This document shows, one piece after another, positions 1 through 4,023 of a stretch of 5,698 nt of DNA (positions within the stretch are counted from its first letter, which is position 1; the number at the start of each line of letters is the position of its first letter). Origin of the DNA: Candidatus Shapirobacteria bacterium (GTDB taxonomy: Bacteria; Patescibacteriota; Microgenomatia; VGLL01); NCBI GenBank assembly GCA_016866735.1, contig VGLL01000065.1, positions 1-5,698 on the forward strand, read 5' to 3'. Position numbers and translations under genes: made by a program. The notes under the pieces were generated by a model that ran no database searches, was not told the DNA's origin, and worked only from the letters and a program-made list of their open reading frames with translations.

Positions 1-1
1 G

Positions 2-148
2 GAGTACGGCATTTCTCTTCTTGATGCTTTTATCGCGGCGGAAGCGCTCCAAAAGAAACTGCCCCTAGCCACCCTCAATCAGAAAGATTTTGGGAAAATT
101 AAGGGGCTTAAACTGTTGCAGGCCTTTTCATTAAAACCCGCTGCTTAA
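2..148 (+). CDS. PIN-domain (VapC-like) ribonuclease toxin, C-terminal end only
   Basis: The reading frame is open from base 2 and stops at TAA 146-148, giving the last 48 residues of a protein whose start lies outside the window. The visible part matches the end of a VapC/PIN fold. It has a helix LLDAFIAAEAL, whose Asp (visible residue 8) corresponds to the third acidic residue of the PIN active site. It is followed by a strand-loop LATLNQKDF, where Asn replaces the fourth Asp, as in many VapC subfamilies that read TLNxxDF, and then GLKLL. PIN toxins are Mg-dependent ribonucleases that cleave RNA and are neutralised by a co-encoded antitoxin; that antitoxin would lie just upstream, unseen. 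The gene is on the same strand as the complete vapBC pair beginning 135 bp later, so this is a toxin-antitoxin cluster. The PIN family call is strong. The first catalytic residues cannot be checked, so the gene may or may not be intact. Confidence 0.82.
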   Translation, partial: EYGISLLDAFIAAEALQKKLPLATLNQKDFGKIKGLKLLQAFSLKPAA

Positions 149-194
149 TCTTTTACTTTACTGTTGCGCTGGCAGATGCGGCGAAGACTTTTTA

Positions 195-228
195 CCCGGA
201 TCGGTAATTCCTAACGATCCCGGATCGG
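195..228. repeat. Repeated GGATCG half-sites upstream of vapBC
   Basis: The 10-mer CCCGGATCGG occurs twice in direct orientation, at 195-204 and 219-228. Between them, CGATCC at 215-220 forms a palindrome with GGATCG at 222-227 (one-base centre, C221) and also an inverted pair with GGATCG at 198-203 (11-nt loop). There are thus three half-sites, two forward and one reverse, ending 17 bp before the vapB -35 box. VapB/AbrB-type antitoxins usually bind inverted repeats near their own promoter, so an operator is a reasonable guess. The distance upstream of the promoter would also fit an activator site. A role in the 3' end of the preceding transcript cannot be excluded, although no T-tract follows. 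Confidence 0.4.
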
Positions 229-245
229 ATGTGGTTTGCAAGGAA

Positions 246-274
246 TTGACATGACTTCCTTGTTTTGCTATTAT
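246..274 (+). promoter_or_regulatory. Near-consensus sigma70-type promoter of vapBC
   Basis: A perfect -35 box TTGACA (246-251) and a -10 box TATTAT (269-274, 5 of 6 matches) are separated by exactly 17 bp. A TG at 266-267 gives an extended -10 (TGCTATTAT). The expected start of transcription is about base 281, only about 3 nt before the ATG at 284. The vapB message would therefore be leaderless or nearly so, consistent with the absence of a Shine-Dalgarno there. The promoter also argues against a longer vapB reading frame starting at ATG 236, since that start codon would lie upstream of the promoter. Confidence 0.75.
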
Positions 275-283
275 TTCCTTGCG

Positions 284-535
284 ATGCAACAACTAGCGAC
301 CATAACCAGTAAAAGGCAACTGACTATTCCGGTCTCAATATTCCGGAAACTCGGCCTATTAGAAGGTGAGCAAGTTTTGGTAAAAACCGATAACGGCAGA
401 ATGGTGATTAGTCTGGCGCGAGAATTGGTGGAGGATTTGGCCGGTTCGGTGGCGGCGCCGAAACGATTCAGGGGCCTTCCGACGGAGAAAATTATTAAAC
501 TTGCAAAAAAGGTATATTTTAGGAAGAAAAGATGA
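284..535 (+). CDS. vapB: VapB-like antitoxin, SpoVT/AbrB-fold
   Basis: This 83-aa protein is the likely antitoxin of the PIN toxin that follows. Residues 4-43 form a typical swapped-hairpin AbrB/SpoVT DNA-binding domain (LATITSKRQLTIPVSIFRKLGL, then EGEQVLVKTDNGRMVI). The charged C-terminal tail (about 44-83, with the segment LAGS at 52-55 and a very basic end) is where such antitoxins usually wrap around and block the toxin. I place the start at ATG 284 because the AbrB domain begins at once, and because the -35/-10 boxes at 246-274 lie between this ATG and the upstream in-frame ATG at 236. There is no Shine-Dalgarno; translation is probably leaderless. The stop codon overlaps the vapC start by 4 bp (ATGA), which suggests translational coupling that keeps toxin and antitoxin balanced. 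VapB probably represses its own promoter; the GGATCG half-sites at 195-228 are candidate operators. The AbrB fold is clear; the antitoxin role rests on context. Confidence 0.85.
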   Translation: MQQLATITSKRQLTIPVSIFRKLGLLEGEQVLVKTDNGRMVISLARELVEDLAGSVAAPKRFRGLPTEKIIKLAKKVYFRKKR

Positions 536-912
536 TCTTTGTCGATACCAATTATTTTCTCCGCTTTCTTCTTAAAGATAATCAGGCACAGCACCGCGTA
601 GCAAAGGAATTATTTCTAGCGGGCTCAAGCGGCAAGACCCAGCTTTTTACTTCGCTAATAGTCATCTTTGAGATTTATTGGGTTTTAAGCTCTTTTTATC
701 AGACGAAAAAAGAGAGAATAATTTTGATTCTAGAGAAGATTCTTAACCTGGAGTTTGTGGGGATTGAGAATAAGGAAATCATAAAAGAGGCGCTAGAGAT
801 GTATAAAAAGACGAGCCTGGAATTGGAAGACTGTTACAACTTAGTGTTGGCGCGAGCCTTGGGAATAAAAGAAATTAAAAGCTTTGATAAAAAATTGCTA
901 AGGCTTTTTTAG
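532..912 (+). CDS. vapC: VapC-like PIN-domain ribonuclease toxin
   Basis: This complete 126-aa PIN protein is of usual VapC length. All four acidic positions of the PIN active site are visible: D5 in FVDTN, E47 in IFEIYWVL, D100 in LEDCYNLVLA and D119 in SFDKKL. They would coordinate Mg2+/Mn2+ for single-strand RNA cleavage. Known VapCs cut tRNAs or rRNA and so stop translation, but the target here cannot be read from sequence. The start ATG overlaps the antitoxin stop by 4 bp, the classic vapBC arrangement, and the two are probably made from one short transcript that starts near 281. That transcript should end at the hairpin at 959-999. The intact active site indicates a functional toxin rather than a decayed copy. 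The closest alternative is a solitary PIN nuclease, but the adjacent AbrB-fold gene makes a toxin-antitoxin pair much more likely. Confidence 0.9.
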   Translation: MIFVDTNYFLRFLLKDNQAQHRVAKELFLAGSSGKTQLFTSLIVIFEIYWVLSSFYQTKKERIILILEKILNLEFVGIENKEIIKEALEMYKKTSLELEDCYNLVLARALGIKEIKSFDKKLLRLF

Positions 913-950
913 TTCCAAAATTCTCTTTTTGGTTTCGGTGATTATTGATT

Positions 951-999
951 CCAAAAAACAAAACCCGCCCCGTACCAAATAGTGCGGGGCGAGGTTTTT
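951..999. terminator. Bidirectional rho-independent terminator between vapC and the DUF5679 gene
   Basis: A strong GC stem pairs CGCCCCG (966-972) with CGGGGCG (985-991). After an unpaired A at 992 the stem continues with CC (964-965) against GG (993-994) and an A-run (959-963, broken by C at 959) against TTTTT (995-999). Inner pairs 974-975 with 982-983 leave a 6-nt loop. On the + strand it ends in a T-run, closing the vapBC transcript. Read on the - strand, the stem is followed by TTTT-G-TTTTTT, closing the transcript of the small - strand genes. Its position between two convergent genes fits a shared terminator. Confidence 0.85.
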
Positions 1000-1000
1000 G

Positions 1001-1022
1001 CTCTTTGAGAGCTCTCAGAGAG
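1001..1022. repeat. 22-bp near-perfect palindrome in the convergent 3' region
   Basis: The arms are CTCTTTGAGAG (1001-1011) and CTCTCAGAGAG (1012-1022). They are complementary except for one T/G pair (1005/1018), with no spacer; the core TGAGAGCTCTCA (1006-1017) is perfect. It lies 8 bp beyond the stop of the DUF5679 gene and just before the terminator hairpin. In the - strand mRNA it would form a second 3' stem-loop, possibly stabilising the message end. A dyad protein-binding site is the alternative. Confidence 0.5.
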
Positions 1023-1030
1023 GGGCAAAT

Positions 1031-1174
1031 TTACTTAGCCCCAATCTTGAACATCGCTGTTCCACAGCTGGGGCACTTTGCCTTTGCCGCTGGTTTGCCA
1101 TTCTTCATGGTGACTCTTTGGAAATTGTCACCGACGTCTTTCTTGGCGCGGCACTTTACACAATAAAATACCAT
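1031..1174 (-). CDS. DUF5679-type small four-cysteine zinc-ribbon protein
   Basis: This 47-aa protein is read on the complement from ATG (1174-1172) to TAA (1033-1031). It begins MVFYCVKCRAKKDV, continues VTMKNGKPAAKA and ends CPSCGTAMFKIGAK. Two CxxC knuckles (C5/C8 and C34/C37) form a predicted one-zinc ribbon. The pattern (YCVKCRxKxx...VTMKNGxPAxxxxCPxCGTxMFxIG) is the one I know as DUF5679, found in Patescibacteria, Chloroflexi and archaea; no function is established. An excellent Shine-Dalgarno (GGGAGGTGA, complement of 1184-1192) lies 9 nt before the ATG, which makes this a real gene despite its size. It lies 35 nt downstream of the 90-aa membrane-anchored gene on the same strand and is probably co-transcribed with it, ending at the 951-999 hairpin. 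Nucleic-acid or protein binding is plausible for such a ribbon but is not shown. Confidence 0.92.
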   Translation of the reverse strand: MVFYCVKCRAKKDVGDNFQRVTMKNGKPAAKAKCPSCGTAMFKIGAK

Positions 1175-1183
1175 AATACTTTG

Positions 1184-1192
1184 TCACCTCCC
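1184..1192 (-). promoter_or_regulatory. Strong Shine-Dalgarno of the DUF5679 gene
   Basis: The complement reads GGGAGGTGA, an extended match to the 16S rRNA tail, 9 nt before the ATG at 1174. It is the strongest ribosome-binding site in the window and fixes this small gene's start. Confidence 0.85.
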
Positions 1193-1209
1193 TTCTCTTA
1201 GGGCAGGGT

Positions 1210-1482
1210 CTATTTTAGAAAAAGGTACATGCCTATTTCTAGGCTAACTGCAAGTATGGTCAAGGCAAGGGTCTTTGTCAAGTCCTTTTTGATAAGTTGA
1301 GGCTGATAGATATAGATAGACTGGCTTTGATAGGGGGTAGGCTGACTGGCTGATTCGGGCCGAAAAGCCTGTTTTTTCTCTTCGGGTGGCGGCGAAGGAA
1401 GCTGCTCCCACGCCACCCCCGTGGTTTTTAATTTCCTTCTTAGGTCAGCAATTATCTTCTCCTGACGAGTCTTTTTTCCCAT
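1210..1482 (-). CDS. Small hypothetical protein with C-terminal membrane anchor
   Basis: This 90-aa protein is read on the complement from ATG (1482-1480) to TAG (1212-1210). The N-terminus is a basic, probably helical segment (MGKKTRQEKIIADLRRKLK). A flexible linker rich in Pro, Gln and Ser follows (about 29-62, PSPPPEEKK...QPTPYQSQ). The end is KKDL plus a hydrophobic helix (about 68-88, LALTILAVSLEIGMYLFL), so the protein is likely single-pass with the basic part in the cytoplasm. I recognise no named domain; the layout resembles short uncharacterised proteins common in Patescibacteria. The frame stays open upstream to an ATG at 1593, but that start would overlap the opposing gene, and the segment before 1482 contains the likely promoter. 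ATG 1482 is therefore preferred, with AAGGG 4-8 nt upstream as a weak ribosome-binding site. The DUF5679 gene follows 35 nt downstream, probably in the same transcript. Confidence 0.75.
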   Translation of the reverse strand: MGKKTRQEKIIADLRRKLKTTGVAWEQLPSPPPEEKKQAFRPESASQPTPYQSQSIYIYQPQLIKKDLTKTLALTILAVSLEIGMYLFLK

Positions 1483-1498
1483 GTTTCCCTTCGAAAAA

Positions 1499-1527
1499 AG
1501 AATATCATATTGACTTTTACTTGGCAA
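1499..1527 (-). promoter_or_regulatory. Candidate promoter for the - strand gene pair
   Basis: On the complement, TTGCCA (1527-1522, 5 of 6 to the -35 consensus) and TATTCT (1504-1499, 4 of 6 to the -10 consensus) are 17 bp apart. The expected start near 1492 would leave a leader of about 10 nt that contains the AAGGG before the ATG at 1482. It overlaps the rightward promoter, so the two polymerases could compete. The -10 is imperfect. Confidence 0.5.
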
Positions 1528-1539
1528 GAAGGCTAAAAT
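1510..1539 (+). promoter_or_regulatory. Candidate promoter of the DUF4446-to-secDF operon
   Basis: TTGACT (1510-1515, 5 of 6) and TAAAAT (1534-1539, 5 of 6) are separated by 18 bp. The expected transcription start, near 1546, lies only about 6 nt before the ATG at 1552, so the first cistron would have a very short leader with no room for a normal Shine-Dalgarno. I saw no other comparable promoter in the short spacers downstream up to secF, so this may serve the whole run. Confidence 0.55.
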
Positions 1540-1551
1540 TTCAAAGATAGG

Positions 1552-2037
1552 ATGGAGGGCGATTTTGGTAACCAAATTTTGATTGGGGTGCAAGTTGTCA
1601 TTCTTATTTGGTTATTGGTCGTGACCTTTTTCTTAGCTAAGACCATCAGGCACTATAATAAGCTGACCGGCGGGACCGAAGAAAAAAGCTTGAGCATGAT
1701 TTTGGAAAAGATTCTTGATTCGCTGGCAAAGGCGGAAGAAGAGAAGAAGGAGCTGCGTCGGATCCTTGAGGAATTAAAAAAAGACGGAGTTAGCCATATT
1801 CAGAAAATCGGTTTAGTGAGGTTCAATCCTTTCTCTGATACCGGCGGAGACCAAAGCTTTGCTCTGGCTCTTTTGGACGGAGAAAATAACGGGTTAGTAA
1901 TTACCGGCCTGCATAGTCGGGAAAGCACCCGTCTTTATACTAAACCAATTAAAGGCGGCAAGTCGGTTGGATACGAGCTTTCTAAAGAGGAAGAGGAATC
2001 TTTAAGGAAGGCAGTTAAGGGAAAGATAAAAGAATGA
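1552..2037 (+). CDS. DUF4446 family membrane-anchored coiled-coil protein
   Basis: This 161-aa protein is of usual DUF4446 length. It has one N-terminal transmembrane helix (about residues 9-30, ILIGVQVVILIWLLVVTFFLA). Next comes a charged, likely coiled-coil helix (about 43-78, rich in E/K/L). A compact C-terminal domain carries the family signature HIQKIGLVRFNPFSDTGGDQ (82-101), then FALALLDGENNGLVITGLHSRESTRLYTKPI and a short acidic helix (144-161). DUF4446 proteins occur in Firmicutes and many Patescibacteria; no biochemical role is established. The charged part should face the cytoplasm. It is the first gene of the rightward run. The start at ATG 1552 follows the candidate promoter by only about 12 nt and lacks a clear Shine-Dalgarno, so initiation on a near-leaderless mRNA is likely. 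Its stop overlaps the start of the DUF3048 gene by 4 bp (ATGA). Confidence 0.88.
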   Translation: MEGDFGNQILIGVQVVILIWLLVVTFFLAKTIRHYNKLTGGTEEKSLSMILEKILDSLAKAEEEKKELRRILEELKKDGVSHIQKIGLVRFNPFSDTGGDQSFALALLDGENNGLVITGLHSRESTRLYTKPIKGGKSVGYELSKEEEESLRKAVKGKIKE

Positions 2038-3206
2038 ATAAAAATCTTAAGAAGATCTCTTTAATTATCGGGGGGATAGGTCTTTACCTCATCTCGACTG
2101 GTATCTCTTATGCTTTCTTCAGTCGGGAGGGAGAGACCCAAGCAGAGATCGTTTCTCCGGTTGTTTCCACGCCGACTGGCGGCGGCTCAAAGATCAATCT
2201 TAATTTGCCCAAAACGGAAATTTGCCCGCTTAACGGGGCAAAACTCACCGTTCCCGAGAGGCAAATTTGGGAAAAGAGGCGGCCCTTAACCGTGATGATT
2301 GAGAATCACGCCGACGCCCGGCCGCAATCGGGAGTTTCCCGGGCCGATGTGGTCTATGAGGCAGTCGCCGAAGGGGGAGTGACCCGGTTTTTAGCCGTGT
2401 TTTATTGTGCTGCAGCCGCCGAAGAGGTACAAGTTGGTCCGGTTAGAAGCGCCCGTACTTACTTTTTGGATTTTGCTTCCGAATATGGCGACTTTCCGCT
2501 TTATGCCCACGTTGGCGGCGCCAATACTCCGGGGCCGGCTAACGCTCTTGGCCAGATTGGTGATTATGGTTGGCTCAGGAAAGGCAACGACCTTAATCAG
2601 TTTGCCATTGGTTTTCCCACTTTTTGGCGCGATTATGAACGATTGGGCCGCGAAGTGGCGACGGAACACACGATGTATTCTACGACCGAGAAGCTTTGGG
2701 CCGTGGCGGAGAAAAGAAATTTGACCAGCGAGGATGCGGAAGGTAACCTTTGGGACAAGAACTTTGTCCCCTGGCAATTTAAAGACGACGCCACTAGCCT
2801 GGGAGATAAAAGCCCCGCTTTTTCTTTTTGGAGCGCTTATACTGAATACGCGGTCAAATGGGAGTTTGACCCAAGCGGCAATATCTATCAAAGAATTAAC
2901 GCGGGCGTAGGCGCGAAAGACAGAAATGACGAACAGACCGTGAGCGCGAAAAATGTTGTTTTGCTGTTTGCCGCCGAATCTCGAGCAAATGATGGCTACG
3001 AGAGCAATTTGCATCTTCTCTACAAACTGAAAGGATCAGGGAGGGCGCTTGTCTTTCAGGACGGAAAAGTGATTGAGGGAACCTGGAACAAGAAGGACCG
3101 GAAATCGAGGACGATTTTTCGCGATGGCACGAACAAGGAAGTTAAATTTAACCGCGGCCCAATTTGGGTCGAGGTTCTGCCCGTCGGAGCCGAGGTCTCC
3201 TTTTAA
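2034..3206 (+). CDS. DUF3048 (YerB-like) exported protein
   Basis: This 390-aa protein carries the two-part DUF3048 architecture of Bacillus YerB. Residues 1-28 are an export signal or anchor (MNKNLKK, hydrophobic stretch, GISYA). A short linker follows. The N-terminal DUF3048 domain (about 63-235) has PLTVMIENHADARPQSG (84-100), ADVVYEAVAEGGVTRFLAVF (104-123), VGPVRSARTYFLDFASEY (134-151) and AHVGGANTPGP (158-168). The C-terminal domain (about 255-385) has AKNVVLLFA (305-313) and GTWNKKDRKSRT...GPIWVEVLP (349-383). The family is extracytoplasmic and its role is not established; B. subtilis YerB is a predicted lipoprotein. This copy has no lipobox cysteine, so it is either released after cleavage near residue 27 or held by an uncleaved helix. 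Its only two cysteines, C64 and C125, both lie in the exported part and might form a disulfide. The start overlaps the DUF4446 stop by 4 bp (ATGA), suggesting coupled translation and a possible shared envelope function. Confidence 0.92.
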   Translation: MNKNLKKISLIIGGIGLYLISTGISYAFFSREGETQAEIVSPVVSTPTGGGSKINLNLPKTEICPLNGAKLTVPERQIWEKRRPLTVMIENHADARPQSGVSRADVVYEAVAEGGVTRFLAVFYCAAAAEEVQVGPVRSARTYFLDFASEYGDFPLYAHVGGANTPGPANALGQIGDYGWLRKGNDLNQFAIGFPTFWRDYERLGREVATEHTMYSTTEKLWAVAEKRNLTSEDAEGNLWDKNFVPWQFKDDATSLGDKSPAFSFWSAYTEYAVKWEFDPSGNIYQRINAGVGAKDRNDEQTVSAKNVVLLFAAESRANDGYESNLHLLYKLKGSGRALVFQDGKVIEGTWNKKDRKSRTIFRDGTNKEVKFNRGPIWVEVLPVGAEVSF

Positions 3207-3211
3207 GGGAT

Positions 3212-3796
3212 ATGAACCTGGGTGATTTACTCATTTCCAAGGTTCGCGTAAAACTTTTGGAAATATTTTTTGCCGATCCGCAGGAGCTCTTTTTTGTGCG
3301 CGATTTAGTGCGTAAAACGGGCGAAGAAATAAACGCGGTTAGAAGAGAGCTGGCCCACTTAGAACTGGTCGGACTACTAAAAAAGGAGCCTCGCGGAAAC
3401 AGGCTTTACTACTGGCTCAATAAGAACTACTCTTTTTATCCCGAGCTTCTAAGGATGATTGCCAAAAGTGTCGGTTTGGGAGCGGAGATTATTAAAAACA
3501 GGCAGAGAATAGGGAGAATTTCCCAAGTGATGTTTTCGGGCAAATTTGCCAAGAAGGAAGAAAGGGGGACGGAGGATGTTGATGCGCTGGTGGTTGGCGA
3601 AGTTGTCTTGCCGGAGCTCGCCGCCTTAATCAAGGCCGAGGAGGAAAAGTCCGGAAAAGAGATTAACTATACGGTGATGAGTTCCGAGGAGTTTCTCTTT
3701 CGCAAGAGGCGGCGCGACCCCTTTCTTCTGCGGATTCTGGAAGGAGAAAGAATAATGATTATCGGCGAAGAAGAGGCATTAGTGAAAGTCGCTTGA
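3212..3796 (+). CDS. Winged-helix DNA-binding protein fused to a nucleotidyltransferase-fold domain
   Basis: This 194-aa protein has two domains. Residues 1-72 form a winged helix-turn-helix: a helix VRVKLLEIFF, FFVRDLVRKTG, a recognition helix EEINAVRRELAHLELVGLL, and a basic wing KKEPRGNRLYYWLN. Residues about 104-190 resemble the minimal nucleotidyltransferase (MNT) fold: VMFSGKFAKKE...EDVDALVVG, then EINYTVMSSEEFLFRKR and PFLLRILEGERIMIIG. The two metal-binding Asp of the DxD pair are present (D122, D124). The preceding loop reads SG instead of the canonical GS, and no clear third acidic residue is seen in INYTVM, so catalysis is doubtful. I chose ATG 3212, 5 nt after the DUF3048 stop, because the conserved domain begins there; a longer frame from TTG 3164 would overlap the upstream gene. 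It is followed 2 nt later by an AbrB-fold gene, a layout like a toxin-antitoxin or regulator pair. Family fold is fairly sure; substrate and target are unknown. Confidence 0.8.
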   Translation: MNLGDLLISKVRVKLLEIFFADPQELFFVRDLVRKTGEEINAVRRELAHLELVGLLKKEPRGNRLYYWLNKNYSFYPELLRMIAKSVGLGAEIIKNRQRIGRISQVMFSGKFAKKEERGTEDVDALVVGEVVLPELAALIKAEEEKSGKEINYTVMSSEEFLFRKRRRDPFLLRILEGERIMIIGEEEALVKVA

Positions 3797-3798
3797 AA

Positions 3799-4017
3799 AT
3801 GGACAAAAAAGTAATTAGGACAGGTAATTCTTTGGCTGTGACAGTCCCCGCCCAATTTGCGGCTGGGCTGGGAGTCAGGGCGGGAGATTTTGTCAAGGTA
3901 AGGGCAAGAGAAGATAAGGGCGAGATCGTTTACTCCTTCTCTGGGGCCAAACAGCTTTCCTTGCCCGAGGAATTTCTTCCCAAAGGGGCGAAACAGCGCA
4001 AAAAAGATAGTGCGTAA
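3799..4017 (+). CDS. AbrB/MazE-fold small DNA-binding protein
   Basis: This 72-aa protein has an N-terminal AbrB/MazE-type swapped-hairpin domain (about residues 2-45). It begins KKVIRTGNSLAVTVPAQFAAGLGVRAGDFVKVRA, the RTGNSLAVTVP signature being typical, and ends in a basic tail (KGAKQRKKDSA). Such proteins bind DNA as dimers and act either as antitoxins or as stand-alone regulators. ATG 3799 lies 2 nt after the stop of the wHTH-nucleotidyltransferase gene. A TTG at 3793 overlapping that stop (TTGA) would add two residues and is a possible alternative start. No good Shine-Dalgarno is seen for either, so translation is probably coupled to the upstream gene. It ends 6 nt before secD. No PIN or MazF toxin is adjacent; the only toxin-like candidate is the upstream nucleotidyltransferase-fold protein. 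Fold is confident, role uncertain. Confidence 0.82.
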   Translation: MDKKVIRTGNSLAVTVPAQFAAGLGVRAGDFVKVRAREDKGEIVYSFSGAKQLSLPEEFLPKGAKQRKKDSA

Positions 4018-4023
4018 AACCCA

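Noticed and set aside
236..283. Longer N-terminus for the VapB antitoxin starting at ATG 236 (16 extra residues)
   Set aside because: The stretch is hydrophobic, unlike the AbrB family, and contains the -35 and -10 boxes of the gene's own promoter; the conserved domain starts right after ATG 284.
915..932. CCAAAA/TTTTGG inverted repeat after vapC as a separate terminator
   Set aside because: It is a weak AT-rich 6-bp stem; the much stronger GC hairpin at 951-999 explains termination.
945..1201. Two overlapping + strand frames of 73 and 67 codons
   Set aside because: They run across the terminator hairpin and lie opposite the DUF5679 gene, which has the zinc-ribbon motif and a strong Shine-Dalgarno; they are antisense shadows.
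1231..1244. Small hairpin GCCTA-TTTC-TAGGC as a terminator or regulatory element
   Set aside because: It has only a 5-bp stem, lies within the coding end of the 90-aa gene and has no adjacent T-tract on either strand.
1483..1593. Upstream extension of the 90-aa - strand protein to ATG 1593
   Set aside because: It would cross the divergent promoter region and overlap the start of the DUF4446 gene by 42 bp; the extra residues show no conserved pattern.
2391..3014. Long - strand frame of 207 codons, with a 105-codon + strand frame inside the same stretch
   Set aside because: Both lie fully inside the DUF3048 gene, whose conserved motifs continue through the region; their translations resemble no family and have no start signals.
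3164..3211. TTG start 16 codons upstream for the wHTH-nucleotidyltransferase gene
   Set aside because: It would overlap the conserved C-terminal end of the DUF3048 gene by 43 bp and add an arginine-rich segment with no family support; ATG 3212 is well placed.
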